From Desulfobacterales bacterium (GTDB taxonomy: Bacteria; Desulfobacterota; Desulfobacteria; Desulfobacterales; Desulfosalsimonadaceae): 64,000 bases of DNA. Shown here piece by piece: positions 52,578-62,475 of this stretch (its first letter is position 1; every line of letters starts with the position of its first letter). The notes under the pieces were generated by a model. That model had not been told where the DNA came from, did no database searches, and was given only the letters and a program-made list of their open reading frames with translations. Both the position numbers and the translations under genes were made by a program. The stretch is taken from contig JAGXKN010000008.1 of the NCBI GenBank assembly GCA_018335195.1, positions 18,662 through 82,661 on the forward strand, written 5' to 3'.

Positions 52578-53557
52578 TCCGGCCGGCCCATGGCGCTGAG
52601 TTCTTCTTCGATCACGCCCTTGAACAGTTCCAGCTTGTAAGTATTTCCCGGCAGCGGATCCGCGTTTTCAACAATGGCCGCACGCGCTTCTGCAATGGTT
52701 TTGTCATCCAGGCGGCGTCCCCGGATCACGTTTTCCACGCTGCGGCTCCTCCAGGGGATCGGCGCTGCACCGGATAAAAACACCCGGCTGTTTTCCACCC
52801 GGTCGCCGTCCATCTCGAGGGCCAGCGCAACCCCGGCCAATGCGAAATCCCAGGATCGCCGGGCCCGAACCTTGCGATAGCTGCTCTTCAAGTTTGCCGC
52901 AGGCCGCGGCAGATCAATCCGGGTGATCACTTCCCCGGGCCCGAGCACGGTCTCGGTCAGAACGTTATCCCTGGGCGGCACGTGCAGATTTTCCACGGCA
53001 ATGGTTTTACCGCCGTCCGGCCCGGCCACCCGGAGCTTTGCCCCCAGCGCTGCAAGTACCGGTGCGGTATCCGAGGGATGGGTAATTACGCAGATCCGAT
53101 CATGGCCGAATACGGCATGAAACTGGTGTTCCCCGGCCAACGCATAACACATATCCCCACCCTTTCGAAGGCAGTGAAACTCCCCCCGGTAATACCAGCA
53201 GCGGGGTTTCTGGCAGAGATTTCCGCCAAGGGTCCCCTGGTTTCGGAGCTGGGGGCTGGCCACTTCAGACGCCCCCTGGGCCAGTCCCGGATATTTATTC
53301 CGAACCAACGGATTTTCCGCCACTTCCGTGATCGTGGCAAGCGCACCGATGGTCAGGCCGTCGTCAGCGGTTTCCCTGATGCCGTACAAATCGGCAAGTG
53401 CACTCAGGCTCACTACTTTGTCCACATCCATGATCCCCTCGCGCAGGCATCCGATCAGATCGGTGCCCCCGGCGTGCAGGGCGGCGCCTCGGGCGCTTGC
53501 GTGTTTGACCGTATCCTTTACCGTTTCCGGCCGGACATATGAAAAACTTGGCAGCAC
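52574..53557 (-). CDS. Molybdenum hydroxylase FAD subunit, with extra [4Fe-4S] loop (PaoB-like)
   Basis: Starts at GTG 53557 after AGGAGG (327 residues). The FAD domain shows LHAGGTDLIGCLREG and NQGTLGGNLCQKPRC. Between them and the C-terminal CO-dehydrogenase-flavoprotein domain is a cysteine-bearing loop (CQKPRCWYYRGEFHCL, then GGDMCYALAGEHQFHAVFG). In E. coli PaoB and 4-hydroxybenzoyl-CoA reductase beta subunits a comparable loop binds a [4Fe-4S] cluster. It is the last of three genes (2Fe-2S, Moco, FAD) on the minus strand. Confidence 0.88.
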   Translation of the reverse strand: MLPSFSYVRPETVKDTVKHASARGAALHAGGTDLIGCLREGIMDVDKVVSLSALADLYGIRETADDGLTIGALATITEVAENPLVRNKYPGLAQGASEVASPQLRNQGTLGGNLCQKPRCWYYRGEFHCLRKGGDMCYALAGEHQFHAVFGHDRICVITHPSDTAPVLAALGAKLRVAGPDGGKTIAVENLHVPPRDNVLTETVLGPGEVITRIDLPRPAANLKSSYRKVRARRSWDFALAGVALALEMDGDRVENSRVFLSGAAPIPWRSRSVENVIRGRRLDDKTIAEARAAIVENADPLPGNTYKLELFKGVIEEELSAMGRPE

Positions 53558-53578
53558 GGTGGTTCCTCCTTTTTACGA

Positions 53579-55882
53579 TCAAAGGTGTCTGCGGATTTCA
53601 ATGGGGTTGACCGGGGCCCGGGTAAACCGCACGCTGGTTGCCATGTACAGGGCATTGGCAATTGCCGCGGCCGTCGGGATGGTCACCGGCTCGCCCAGTC
53701 CCTTGGCCCCCGTATTGTTGGCTTCCGGATCGTCGATTTCAATGGGCAGGCTTACCATGTCCGCGGGCACGTCCAGGGCAGTGGGAAGCTTGTAGTCATG
53801 CCAGTTGCGGTTACAGAGCTTGCCGGTTTGTTTGGCATCCAACTGCCGGAATTCGGTCAGTCCGAGGCCGATGCCCATGACAATGCCGCCGAATACCTGG
53901 TTGTCGTAGGTGAGGCGATCCAGCACCCGCCCGCTGTCGTGTGCCCCCAGGAAACGCAGGATACTCACCTCGCCGGTGCCGATATTGACCTCGAGTTCGC
54001 AGAACTGGGCGCCAAAGGGATTCACACTTTTTCCTTCCGGGTTGGGCCCCCGGTAGCCCACGCCCATGACAACGCCCCGTTTTTTCAGGCGACTGACTTC
54101 CGTGACCCGTATCCGCTTTTCGCTGTTGCTCCCGGAAACGACTTCCGCGCCCTGGTAAACCAGGTCCGCGGCCGGCACATCCAGATCTTCGGCCGCCATT
54201 TCAAGCACTTGGCGTTTGACGTCTATGGCAGCATTGCGAACCGTGGGCGACTCTGTAGGCACGGTCTTGCTGCCGCCGCTGGGCGTGGCATACTGGGTGG
54301 TGCCGGTATCCGCATGCTCGATCTGGATCACCTCGGGCCTGATCCCGAGTTCCTCTGCAGCCACCAGGGCCATGACCGTCTTTGTACCGGTGCCGATATC
54401 GCTGGCGCCCATGTTCAAATTCACGGATCCGTCGCGGAAGAGCTTGATCGCCACCGTGGCCGGCGGCCCGCCGCCGCCCACGATCCACACGCAGGCGCCC
54501 ATTCCCACCCCGCGCTTGACCGCCCGGTTCGAGCGATTATGTTCACGGGCCTTTTTTACGGCCGCTTTCCAGCCGAACTGCTCGGCACCCTTTTCAATGC
54601 ACTGGCGAAGGCCGGTGGTGGTATAGGGAATATTCCCGCGTGCCTGACTTACCTCCGGAATGTTTTTCAGCCGGAGTTCCACCGGGTCCATCCCGATTTT
54701 TTCAGCCAGATCATCCATCATCTGTTCCAGGGCCCAGCTTCCCTGAGGATGCCCCGGGGCCCGAAAAGGCCGGGCCGGTCCGGCGTGTATATAGACGTCC
54801 CTGGAACTGCAGCGGACATTGTCGCATTGATATAGGTCCCGGATCTGCCAGTCCACCAGGGAGGTCCCGCCGGCCGGATAGGCGCCGCTCGGCCCCGTGC
54901 ATGCAAAATCCAGCCCGGTCAGCGTGCCGTCTTTTCTGGCCCCGGCCTTCAGGCGCATGGTGTTGGCCGGTCGATTTCCCACGCACAGATAGGTTTCCTC
55001 ACGGGTCAATATCATTTTAACCGGCCGGGCCGCCTTCCGGGCCAACAGTGCGGCAAGCACGGTGTACTTGCCGGGCTGCAGCTTGCTTCCGAAACCCCCG
55101 CCCATGTAATGACCGATCACCCGGACCTTGGAAAGCGGCATTTCCAGGACTTCCGATATCCGGGACTGCACCGCATATACGCCCTGGCTGGACTCCCAGA
55201 TAGTAAGCCGATCCCCGTCCCAGTTGGCAACGCATCCGTGCAGCTCCATGGGCGTGTGAAGCTCGCACGGGGTCTGGTAGGTCTGCTCGACAACGGCATC
55301 TGCACGGGAAAGACCCTTGTCCGCATCGCCCCGGATGTATTCATCCGAGCCCACGAGATTGCCGCTTTCGTGTACCCTTGGCGCCTTATCGTCCAGCGCC
55401 TGGTCATGGTCTGACACATACGGCAACACTTCGTATTCCACCTTTATGGCGCGGACCGCATCCCATGCCTGGTAGCGCGTATCCGCGGCCACGGCTGCCA
55501 ACACTTCGCCTTCAAACCGGCAATGCGGATCAAAAAGCGGGGCAGCATAGTCGTCATACTTCCATTGCAGCCCCCCGGACTCAGGCGCGTCCCCGGAAAT
55601 CAACGCCCGCACGCCCGGCATCTTCCGGGCCGGGGCTGTATTTAATTTTTTGACCCGTGCGTGGGGGTGCGGACAACGCAGAATGGCGCCGTAAATCATG
55701 TTGGGCAGTTTGATATCCGACGGGTACACCGCTGCGCCGCTGAGGCGCTCATATCCGTCCACCCGGGCAACACGTTTTCCCACGATGTCGGTTGTTTCCC
55801 AGAAACCAGCATCTCTGCCCGGCTCCGGTGTCTCGGGAACGGGCAGGCCTTGCCTGTAGTATATACTGTCGTCTTGCGCCAT
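53579..55882 (-). CDS. Molybdenum hydroxylase large (molybdopterin) subunit, PaoC/xanthine dehydrogenase family
   Basis: The 767-residue protein binds the molybdopterin cofactor and hydroxylates an aldehyde or N-heterocycle. Recognisable parts: DIVGKRVARVDGYERLSGAA, GHYMGGGFGSKLQPGK (cofactor binding), HAGPARPFRAPGHPQGSWAL, MGASDIGTGTKTV, and the C-terminal GAKGLGEP that holds the catalytic glutamate. The length fits single-domain large subunits (CoxL, HcrA, PaoC). The first residues carry no Tat signal, so export would depend on the partner subunit. Substrate unknown. Confidence 0.9.
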   Translation of the reverse strand: MAQDDSIYYRQGLPVPETPEPGRDAGFWETTDIVGKRVARVDGYERLSGAAVYPSDIKLPNMIYGAILRCPHPHARVKKLNTAPARKMPGVRALISGDAPESGGLQWKYDDYAAPLFDPHCRFEGEVLAAVAADTRYQAWDAVRAIKVEYEVLPYVSDHDQALDDKAPRVHESGNLVGSDEYIRGDADKGLSRADAVVEQTYQTPCELHTPMELHGCVANWDGDRLTIWESSQGVYAVQSRISEVLEMPLSKVRVIGHYMGGGFGSKLQPGKYTVLAALLARKAARPVKMILTREETYLCVGNRPANTMRLKAGARKDGTLTGLDFACTGPSGAYPAGGTSLVDWQIRDLYQCDNVRCSSRDVYIHAGPARPFRAPGHPQGSWALEQMMDDLAEKIGMDPVELRLKNIPEVSQARGNIPYTTTGLRQCIEKGAEQFGWKAAVKKAREHNRSNRAVKRGVGMGACVWIVGGGGPPATVAIKLFRDGSVNLNMGASDIGTGTKTVMALVAAEELGIRPEVIQIEHADTGTTQYATPSGGSKTVPTESPTVRNAAIDVKRQVLEMAAEDLDVPAADLVYQGAEVVSGSNSEKRIRVTEVSRLKKRGVVMGVGYRGPNPEGKSVNPFGAQFCELEVNIGTGEVSILRFLGAHDSGRVLDRLTYDNQVFGGIVMGIGLGLTEFRQLDAKQTGKLCNRNWHDYKLPTALDVPADMVSLPIEIDDPEANNTGAKGLGEPVTIPTAAAIANALYMATSVRFTRAPVNPIEIRRHL

Positions 55883-55891
55883 GGGTCCCCC

Positions 55892-56527
55892 TTATCTTTT
55901 TTTCAGATCAGCGGCCTTTTGGGCGGCCCGGAAAATATGCGTATAGGCGCCGCACCGGCAGAGGTTGCCGGAAACCCCGATGCGGATTTCATCCAGGCTC
56001 GGAGTCGGGTTTTTTCGAAGCAGCCCTTCCACGGCCATGATCTGCCCTGGTGTGCAATAGCCGCACTGGTATGCGTCTTCTTCCAAGAACGCGTTCTGCA
56101 CCGGGCCGAGCTGCTCGCCGGACATCAGTCCTTCCAGTGTGGTGATCCGGCGGCCTTCAGCCTCCACCGCCAGGGTCATGCATGCGTACCTCGGGATACC
56201 GTCGATGAGCACGGTGCACGCCCCGCATTCCCCGCGGCTGCAGCCCTCCTTGGTGCCGGTCATGCCGAAGGCCTCGCGCAGCACGTAGAGCAGTGTCCAC
56301 CTGGATTCCACCAGTACGGCGTGTTGCGCCCCGTTGACATGGAGGCTTATTTTCACAGTATTTTCCGCATCCATGACCTTTTCCGGGGGTACCGGCTTTG
56401 AACGGGCGGCAATGGCCGCACCCGCAAGAGAAGCGCTCACCGCCCCGGTACCCATAATCTGGATAAATCCCCGGCGGGTAAAACCGCTGCGGCCAACATC
56501 ATTATTGCCCTGGTCATCTGATCCCAT
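55892..56527 (-). CDS. Molybdenum hydroxylase [2Fe-2S] subunit with Tat signal (PaoA-like)
   Basis: A 211-residue protein. The N-terminus has a twin-arginine signal: TRRGFIQIMGTGAVSASLAG. After it come the two [2Fe-2S] motifs, CSRGECGACTVLIDGIP..C (plant-type) and CGYCTPGQIM with CRCGAY (C-terminal helical). Fusion of a Tat signal to this subunit is the arrangement of E. coli PaoA, where the whole complex is exported as a folded unit to the periplasm. GGAGG precedes the start. It is the first gene of the operon. Confidence 0.9.
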   Translation of the reverse strand: MGSDDQGNNDVGRSGFTRRGFIQIMGTGAVSASLAGAAIAARSKPVPPEKVMDAENTVKISLHVNGAQHAVLVESRWTLLYVLREAFGMTGTKEGCSRGECGACTVLIDGIPRYACMTLAVEAEGRRITTLEGLMSGEQLGPVQNAFLEEDAYQCGYCTPGQIMAVEGLLRKNPTPSLDEIRIGVSGNLCRCGAYTHIFRAAQKAADLKKR

Positions 56528-56761
56528 ATAAACCTCCTTAGAAGCACGATACCCGGTAAGTTTTTTTTGGATGAAACAGATGCATCATTTTTTTAATAAC
56601 TGATTTTCTTATCTGCGCAAATACACAATAACGCGTATTCCAGCCTGCAAACCGCAGTATTGGATAATGCATAATTTCGTTATCCCGTGTCACCTGAAAG
56701 AAATCAGGTTGGCGCATGGATGCGGTCACCTCCCGGGATATACTTGCACCCGGGCCGAAAC

Positions 56762-56767
56762 TATAAT
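56762..56767 (+). promoter_or_regulatory. Possible -10 box for the acyl-CoA ligase gene
   Basis: A perfect TATAAT at 56762-56767 lies 84 bp before the start codon, but no well-placed -35 box is seen. The 323-bp gap between the divergent molybdenum-hydroxylase and ligase genes (56528-56850) holds no gene. It contains CCCGGG twice (11 bp apart, around 56735-56755) and a CCTGA/TCAGG hairpin near 56693-56708, possible regulator sites. Confidence 0.25.
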
Positions 56768-56850
56768 ACAATACCAATGAACAATGTTCGCAGCAAAAAC
56801 CATGGTATGAGCAGTACTTACGGCAATTGCCCCCCAAAGGAGGTCCGGAC

Positions 56851-58620
56851 ATGACAAGCCAGATGCCCCCCAGATTTCAGGCCGGTGACGCGTTTTTTGA
56901 CCAGGCGCTCTATGACTGCTACCGGAAAAGCAACTACCCGGAAGCGTGGCTGGCCGAAGGCAGATCCTATGACCCGGCAGATGCCTACGTGATCAGTCAT
57001 CCGAGCTGGTTTTTTGAAGACGTGCCGGAGATTCCGGAAATTTCCATTTATGACCTGTTTGCCCGGACGGTCGAGCGCCAACCGGAGGACACGGCCGTAA
57101 TCTTCCTGGACAAGTCCGCGACATACAGGCAGTTAAACGACCTTGTCTGCAGGTACGCCGCACTGCTGAAAGATCTGGGAATCGGCAAAGGCGACGTGGT
57201 GGCCGCCATGCTGCCCAATTCCCTGCAGCATATCGTGGCCTTTTACGGGGCCACCATGATCGGGGCGGTCCACAGCCCCATCAACGTCATGTACCAGTCC
57301 GACGAGGTTGCCTACCAGGTAAAGGATTCCGGCGCCAGCGTTATCCTGATACTCGACCTTCTCTTTGACCAGGTCCGGCCGCTTGTTGAAAACAATACCG
57401 TCCGGGAAGTCATTGTCACCAACATCAAGGATTGGGCCGCCGGGGATGCGGTTGTGCCCGAGGCCCTGAAGATGTTCTGGGACATTCCCAAAAATGCTGT
57501 TCCCGGTACGCGCGACTTATTCGAATCCCTTGAAAATTACGCCCCGCTGAGAGCCTCCGAATCGGTGGAACCCGAAACCGACACCGCTCTTTTGTTGTAT
57601 ACCGCGGGCACTACCGGAAAATCCAAGGGTGTGATTGAAACCCATTTCAACCTGGTTTTCAACTCCCTTACCCACACCCACGCGTTTCGGGCCTGGGGGG
57701 ATCACGAGATCAATTTCTCCATCATGCCCATGTTTCACACGGCCGGATATTTTCTGCACCTGCTGCCCACGTTTTACCAGGGCGGCACCGTCATTCCGAT
57801 TCCCATGTTTGATCTGGCAGACGCGTTCCGGGTGATTGAAGCCTACAAGGTGAACGTGATTTTTGCCCCGCCCACGTTTTTTATTGCCATGATGTCAAAT
57901 CCGGCTTTGATCAATAACCATGACCTTGGCAGTCTCAGGGTGACCATCGGGTGCGGCGCGCCTGTTCCCGAGGCCGTGCAGAAAAGTTGGAAGCAAACCA
58001 CCGGTGTCAATCTGGTCAACGGCTGGGGAATGACCGAAACCAACAGCGGCGGGATCATTTCCATTCCGGGTATCAAGGAAAAGACCAATTCCATCGGTAT
58101 CCCCGTATACTCCGAGGTCAAGATAACCGATGAAAAAAACCGGCTTGTCAGGCGAAACACAGAAGGCGAAATCTGTTACCGGGGCCTGCAGCTGGCCCGC
58201 GGCTATCTGAACAAACCCGAGGAAACCGCGGACAAATTTCTGCCTGACGGTTGGTTCCGCACCGGGGACCGGGGCTTTGTGGACGAAGAAGATTTCGTGC
58301 ATTTTGTCGACCGGATCAAGGACCTGATCGTGGCATCGGGTTATAATATCGCGCCCGTGGAGGTGGAAGATACCATTTACCAGCACCCGGCTGTGGCTGA
58401 AGCGGCCGTTGTCGGCCAGCCGGATGCCTACCGCGGAGAGACGGTCAAGGCGATCATTGCTCCCAGGCCGGAATACAAGGATCATGTCACGGAGCAGGAA
58501 ATCATTGATTTCTGCAAATCGCGCCTGGCATCCTTCAAGGTGCCCAGACGCGTGGAATTCCGGGAAAGCCTACCCAAAAACGCCGTAGGCAAAATCCTGC
58601 GGCGCATGCTGCGGGAATAG
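56851..58620 (+). CDS. Acyl-CoA ligase (AMP-forming), first copy
   Basis: AAAGGAGG lies 7 bp before ATG 56851 (589 residues). The adenylating enzyme shows P-loop LLLYTAGTTGKSKGVIETH near residue 250, GWGMTETNSGGI, the hinge YRGLQLARGYLN with DGWFRTGDRG, and the C-terminal lysine in KNAVGKILRRMLRE. The type resembles medium/long-chain or crotonobetaine/carnitine-like acid ligases; substrate is not determinable. It is one of three CoA ligases in a row, in line with use of various organic acids. Confidence 0.9.
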   Translation: MTSQMPPRFQAGDAFFDQALYDCYRKSNYPEAWLAEGRSYDPADAYVISHPSWFFEDVPEIPEISIYDLFARTVERQPEDTAVIFLDKSATYRQLNDLVCRYAALLKDLGIGKGDVVAAMLPNSLQHIVAFYGATMIGAVHSPINVMYQSDEVAYQVKDSGASVILILDLLFDQVRPLVENNTVREVIVTNIKDWAAGDAVVPEALKMFWDIPKNAVPGTRDLFESLENYAPLRASESVEPETDTALLLYTAGTTGKSKGVIETHFNLVFNSLTHTHAFRAWGDHEINFSIMPMFHTAGYFLHLLPTFYQGGTVIPIPMFDLADAFRVIEAYKVNVIFAPPTFFIAMMSNPALINNHDLGSLRVTIGCGAPVPEAVQKSWKQTTGVNLVNGWGMTETNSGGIISIPGIKEKTNSIGIPVYSEVKITDEKNRLVRRNTEGEICYRGLQLARGYLNKPEETADKFLPDGWFRTGDRGFVDEEDFVHFVDRIKDLIVASGYNIAPVEVEDTIYQHPAVAEAAVVGQPDAYRGETVKAIIAPRPEYKDHVTEQEIIDFCKSRLASFKVPRRVEFRESLPKNAVGKILRRMLRE

Positions 58621-58729
58621 CGGGTTTTTCCCACCCAAACGCCGATGACCGGAGAAGTGCAGCAATAACCAGGTAAGGCGGCGGCAGACTGAAAGCTGCA
58701 GCCTTTACCGCAAATCGCTGGAGGCAGAA

Positions 58730-60325
58730 ATGACCTGGCAGACGCTTTCCCTGACATGGCAATACGTTGAAAAATGGGCGCAACAAACACCGGATGCCGA
58801 GGCTCTGGTATTTGAAGAACAACGGCTCACCTGGAACGACTTTAAGTCCGGGATGGACAAGGCGGCCAAAGCCTTTCTCGAAGCCGGGGTGGAAGCCGGA
58901 GACCGGGTGGCCATGCTTTCCATGGCCCGAACGGAGTTCCCGGTCACCTATATGGCGGCAAACAAAATCGGGGCCATGTGGCTTGGCATCAATCCGAAAT
59001 TCACCCTGGATGAACTGCGCTATCAGATCAGCGACAGCAAACCCGCTGTCCTGATAGCGGTAAGCGATTTCCAGGGGCAGGATCTTTCCGAAAATCTCCA
59101 GGCCCTTGTCCGGGAGTTTTCATTTCTCAAGAAGGTCCTGGTTATCGGCAGTCCGATTGCAGGCACCGAAGACTACCGCAGCTATGTGGATAAGGACAGA
59201 ACCGAGCTGGATGCATTGCTTGCCGAGCGGATCGGGCAGGTCCGGCCCGAAGACGAAGCCCTTCTCATGTATACTTCCGGATCCACCGGAAAACCCAAGG
59301 GCGTGGTGCATACGCACCAAAGCATCATTGAAAATATCCGCGTGGAGGTGGAGAAATTTGGTTTCCGCCAGGGCAGCCGGGCCCTATTGCATTTTCCCAT
59401 CAATCACGTGGCTGCAGACGTGGAAATCGGGTTTGCCGGCATTTTTGCAGGCGGGTGCCTGGTATGCATGGACCGGTTTGATCCCGCGGCTTCCCTGAAG
59501 GTCATAGAAGCCGAAAAAATCAATGTGCTCGGCCAGGTCCCGGTCATGTTCCTGCTCCAGTTCCAGCAGAAGGAATTCTGGGAAACCGACACCACGAGCA
59601 TCGAACTTTTTGCCTGGGCCGGCTCTGCGGCTCCGGACCTGATGCTCAAGGTGCTGTCGGGTATTGCCCAAAACACCGGCGCCGGGCTGGTTACCGGATA
59701 CGGAAGCACGGAAGTTTGCGGGTTTGTCACGTATACGGAAAAAGATGATGACATGGACACACTGCTGCACACAGTCGGCAAAATCGGCCCGGGCTTTGAA
59801 CTCAAAATCGTGGACGGCAACCGGCGGGAAATGCCTGAACGGCAGATCGGGGAAATCGCCCTGCGGGGCCCGTTCATGTTTTCCAGATACTGGAACATGC
59901 CGGATGAAACCGCCCGCGTACTTGACACCCACGGCTGGTACTACACCGGCGACCTGGCGTGGAAAGATGCCCGAGGCTATATTCATATAACCGGCAGGAC
60001 CACGGAGATGTTTAAAAGCGGCGGGGAAAACGTCTATCCCAGGGAAGTCGAGGAAGTCATCGAGCTCGACGAATCCGTCCTGTTTGCCGCAATGATCGCC
60101 GTGCCGGATGAAACCTACCAGGAAGTCGGCTGGGCCTATGTTATGCTGCAGCCCGGCAGGGAAACCACCGAAGAAGCACTTGAAAAACTGTGCCGGAAAA
60201 AACTGGCCAACTACAAAGTGCCGAAGCGATTTTTCATCCGGAATCAGCTGCCGCTCCTGGCAAACGGAAAAATTGACAAAACCGCTTTGAAAAAAGAGGC
60301 CGCAGCGCACCCGGCCGGAAAATAG
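58730..60325 (+). CDS. Acyl-CoA ligase (AMP-forming), second copy
   Basis: 531 residues starting after GGAGG. AMP-binding motifs: LLMYTSGSTGKPKGVVHTHQ near residue 180, GYGSTEVCGFVTY, GWYYTGDLAWKD near 400, and the catalytic lysine in LLANGKIDKTALKKEA. It is shorter than, and clearly diverged from, the first ligase. Position 109 bp after that gene suggests one operon. Substrate unknown. Confidence 0.9.
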   Translation: MTWQTLSLTWQYVEKWAQQTPDAEALVFEEQRLTWNDFKSGMDKAAKAFLEAGVEAGDRVAMLSMARTEFPVTYMAANKIGAMWLGINPKFTLDELRYQISDSKPAVLIAVSDFQGQDLSENLQALVREFSFLKKVLVIGSPIAGTEDYRSYVDKDRTELDALLAERIGQVRPEDEALLMYTSGSTGKPKGVVHTHQSIIENIRVEVEKFGFRQGSRALLHFPINHVAADVEIGFAGIFAGGCLVCMDRFDPAASLKVIEAEKINVLGQVPVMFLLQFQQKEFWETDTTSIELFAWAGSAAPDLMLKVLSGIAQNTGAGLVTGYGSTEVCGFVTYTEKDDDMDTLLHTVGKIGPGFELKIVDGNRREMPERQIGEIALRGPFMFSRYWNMPDETARVLDTHGWYYTGDLAWKDARGYIHITGRTTEMFKSGGENVYPREVEEVIELDESVLFAAMIAVPDETYQEVGWAYVMLQPGRETTEEALEKLCRKKLANYKVPKRFFIRNQLPLLANGKIDKTALKKEAAAHPAGK

Positions 60326-60504
60326 CCGCCTGATCCCCGCTCTGCCCTGCTTTTGAAAAACCATTGCTGCACCCTTCGGCATCGGCTGTAATGCAATTAT
60401 CAACGGTGTTTAAATACTTTCACTTTGTTTTGGATTTTGTTATCATTCTTTCCGATTTGTAGTTCAGCTTTCTGTTTTACCCCTCTATAAAAAGGAGCCT
60501 TTGC

Positions 60505-62412
60505 ATGACAAACCCTTATGAAGCCGCCTATCAACAGTCCATTCAGGATCCCGAGACCTTCTGGGCAAAAGCCGCGGAAGACTGCCACTGGTTTCAAAAG
60601 TGGGACAAAGTGCTCGACGATTCGGCAAAACCCTTTTATCGCTGGTTTACCGGAGGGAAGATCAATACCTGCTACAATGCCCTGGACTATCATGTTGACG
60701 ACCGGGGCCGCGGCGGGCGCATCGCGCTGATCTATGACAGCCCTGTTACCCATACGATTAAAAAATATACCTATGCCGAATTAAGAGATATCGTGGCCCG
60801 GTTTGCCGGAGCCCTGAGAGATCTCGGCGTGACAAAAGGCGACCGGGTGATTATCTACATGCCCATGATTCCGGAGGCGCTGGTGTCCATGCTGGCCTGC
60901 GCCCGCATCGGCGCCATTCATTCCGTGGTTTTCGGCGGATTTGCCGCCAAAGAACTGGCCACCCGGATTGATGACGCCCGGCCCAGGGTGATTGTTTCAG
61001 CCTCCTGCGGAATTGAGGGTCAACGGGTCATCCCGTACAAACCCCTGCTTGATGAAGCCATCCGGCTGAGTACATCCCGGCCGCAGTCCTGTGTTATCTT
61101 TCAAAGGCCCCAGGAGACTGCCACGCTTTTACCAGACCGGGACGTTGAATGGGATACGGCCATGCAACGGGCGACTCCTGCAGACTGTGTGCCCGTGGCA
61201 GCCACGGATCCGCTCTACATCCTGTATACTTCCGGCACCACCGGGCAGCCAAAAGGCGTGGTCCGGGACAACGGCGGTCACGCAGTGGCCCTGAAATGGA
61301 GCATGAAGGCCATTTATGACATTGATGAAGACGACGTGTGGTGGGCGGCCTCTGACGTTGGATGGGTGGTAGGGCATTCCTATATTGTTTATGCACCCCT
61401 GCTGAAGGGCTGCACTACTGTATTGTTTGAAGGTAAGCCGGTGGGCACTCCGGATGCAGGGGCTTTCTGGCGGGTGATTTCCGAGCACAACGTAAAGTGC
61501 ATGTTCACCGCTCCCACGGCCTACCGCGCCATCCGCCGGGAGGATCCGCAGGCCCGGCTTTTGCAGGAATATGACATGTCCGGTTTCCGGATTCTTTTCC
61601 TGGCCGGCGAACGTTCGGACCCGGCCACGATCCAGTGGTCTGAAAAGCACCTGGATGTACCGGTTATTGATCACTGGTGGCAGACCGAAACCGGATGGGC
61701 CATTGCAGCCAACTGCATGGGGCTGCACCGCTTTCCGGTCAAGTACGGATCTCCCACCAAGGCGGTGCCGGGCTGGGACGTGCGGGTGCTGGACCCGGCA
61801 AACGAGGAGTTGCCGCCCGGCGAAATCGGCGCGCTTTCCGTGCGTCTGCCCCTACCCCCCGGATCCCTGCCCACCTTGTGGGAAAATGATCAGCGCTTTG
61901 TCGAGGCCTATCTCAGCGAATACCCGGGTTATTACAAGACCGCGGACGCCGGAATGATCGACGCGGAAGGTTATATTTACGTCATGTCCAGGACCGATGA
62001 CATCATCAACGTGGCCGGTCATCGCCTGTCCACAGGCGCCATGGAAGAAGTGCTGGCCGCGCACCCGGAGGTGGCTGAAGCGGCCGTCCTGGGTGTGCAT
62101 GACGCGCTAAAGGGCCAGGTTCCCGTGGGGTTTGTGGTGTTAAATGCCGGGGTAAACCGGAATTCCGAAGAGATCATAGACGAGTTGGTCGCCATGATCC
62201 GGGACCAGATCGGGCCGGTGGCCGCATTCAAAAAGGCCACCATCGTCAAGCGGCTGCCCAAGACTCGGTCCGGAAAAATCCTGCGGGGTACGATTCAGAA
62301 AATCGCTGACAACCGGGAGTTTAAGGCACCGGCCACCATTGACGACCCGGTCATCCTCGATGAAATCAAGGGTGCACTTGAAAAAATCGGCCTTGCAGAA
62401 GCCAGAAAATAA
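60505..62412 (+). CDS. Propionyl/acetyl-CoA synthetase-like ligase (PrpE/Acs)
   Basis: A 635-residue AMP-forming synthetase with the ACS-type N-terminal domain (WAKAAEDCHWFQKWDKVLDD), the motifs YILYTSGTTGQPKGVVRDNGG near residue 240, DHWWQTETGW near 390, the hinge MSRTDDIINVAGHRLSTGAME and the catalytic lysine in KTRSGKILRGTIQKIADNREF. The lack of some acetate-specific features and the phrase GGKINTCYNALDYHV are compatible with PrpE (propionate) or ACS; I cannot separate them by eye. It starts after GGAG. Confidence 0.9.
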   Translation: MTNPYEAAYQQSIQDPETFWAKAAEDCHWFQKWDKVLDDSAKPFYRWFTGGKINTCYNALDYHVDDRGRGGRIALIYDSPVTHTIKKYTYAELRDIVARFAGALRDLGVTKGDRVIIYMPMIPEALVSMLACARIGAIHSVVFGGFAAKELATRIDDARPRVIVSASCGIEGQRVIPYKPLLDEAIRLSTSRPQSCVIFQRPQETATLLPDRDVEWDTAMQRATPADCVPVAATDPLYILYTSGTTGQPKGVVRDNGGHAVALKWSMKAIYDIDEDDVWWAASDVGWVVGHSYIVYAPLLKGCTTVLFEGKPVGTPDAGAFWRVISEHNVKCMFTAPTAYRAIRREDPQARLLQEYDMSGFRILFLAGERSDPATIQWSEKHLDVPVIDHWWQTETGWAIAANCMGLHRFPVKYGSPTKAVPGWDVRVLDPANEELPPGEIGALSVRLPLPPGSLPTLWENDQRFVEAYLSEYPGYYKTADAGMIDAEGYIYVMSRTDDIINVAGHRLSTGAMEEVLAAHPEVAEAAVLGVHDALKGQVPVGFVVLNAGVNRNSEEIIDELVAMIRDQIGPVAAFKKATIVKRLPKTRSGKILRGTIQKIADNREFKAPATIDDPVILDEIKGALEKIGLAEARK

Positions 62413-62475
62413 CCCAGAGTGGATGCTCCGGTATAAAGAAGTCCGGAGATGCGTGCTGCGGGGCTGTCCGCAGCA

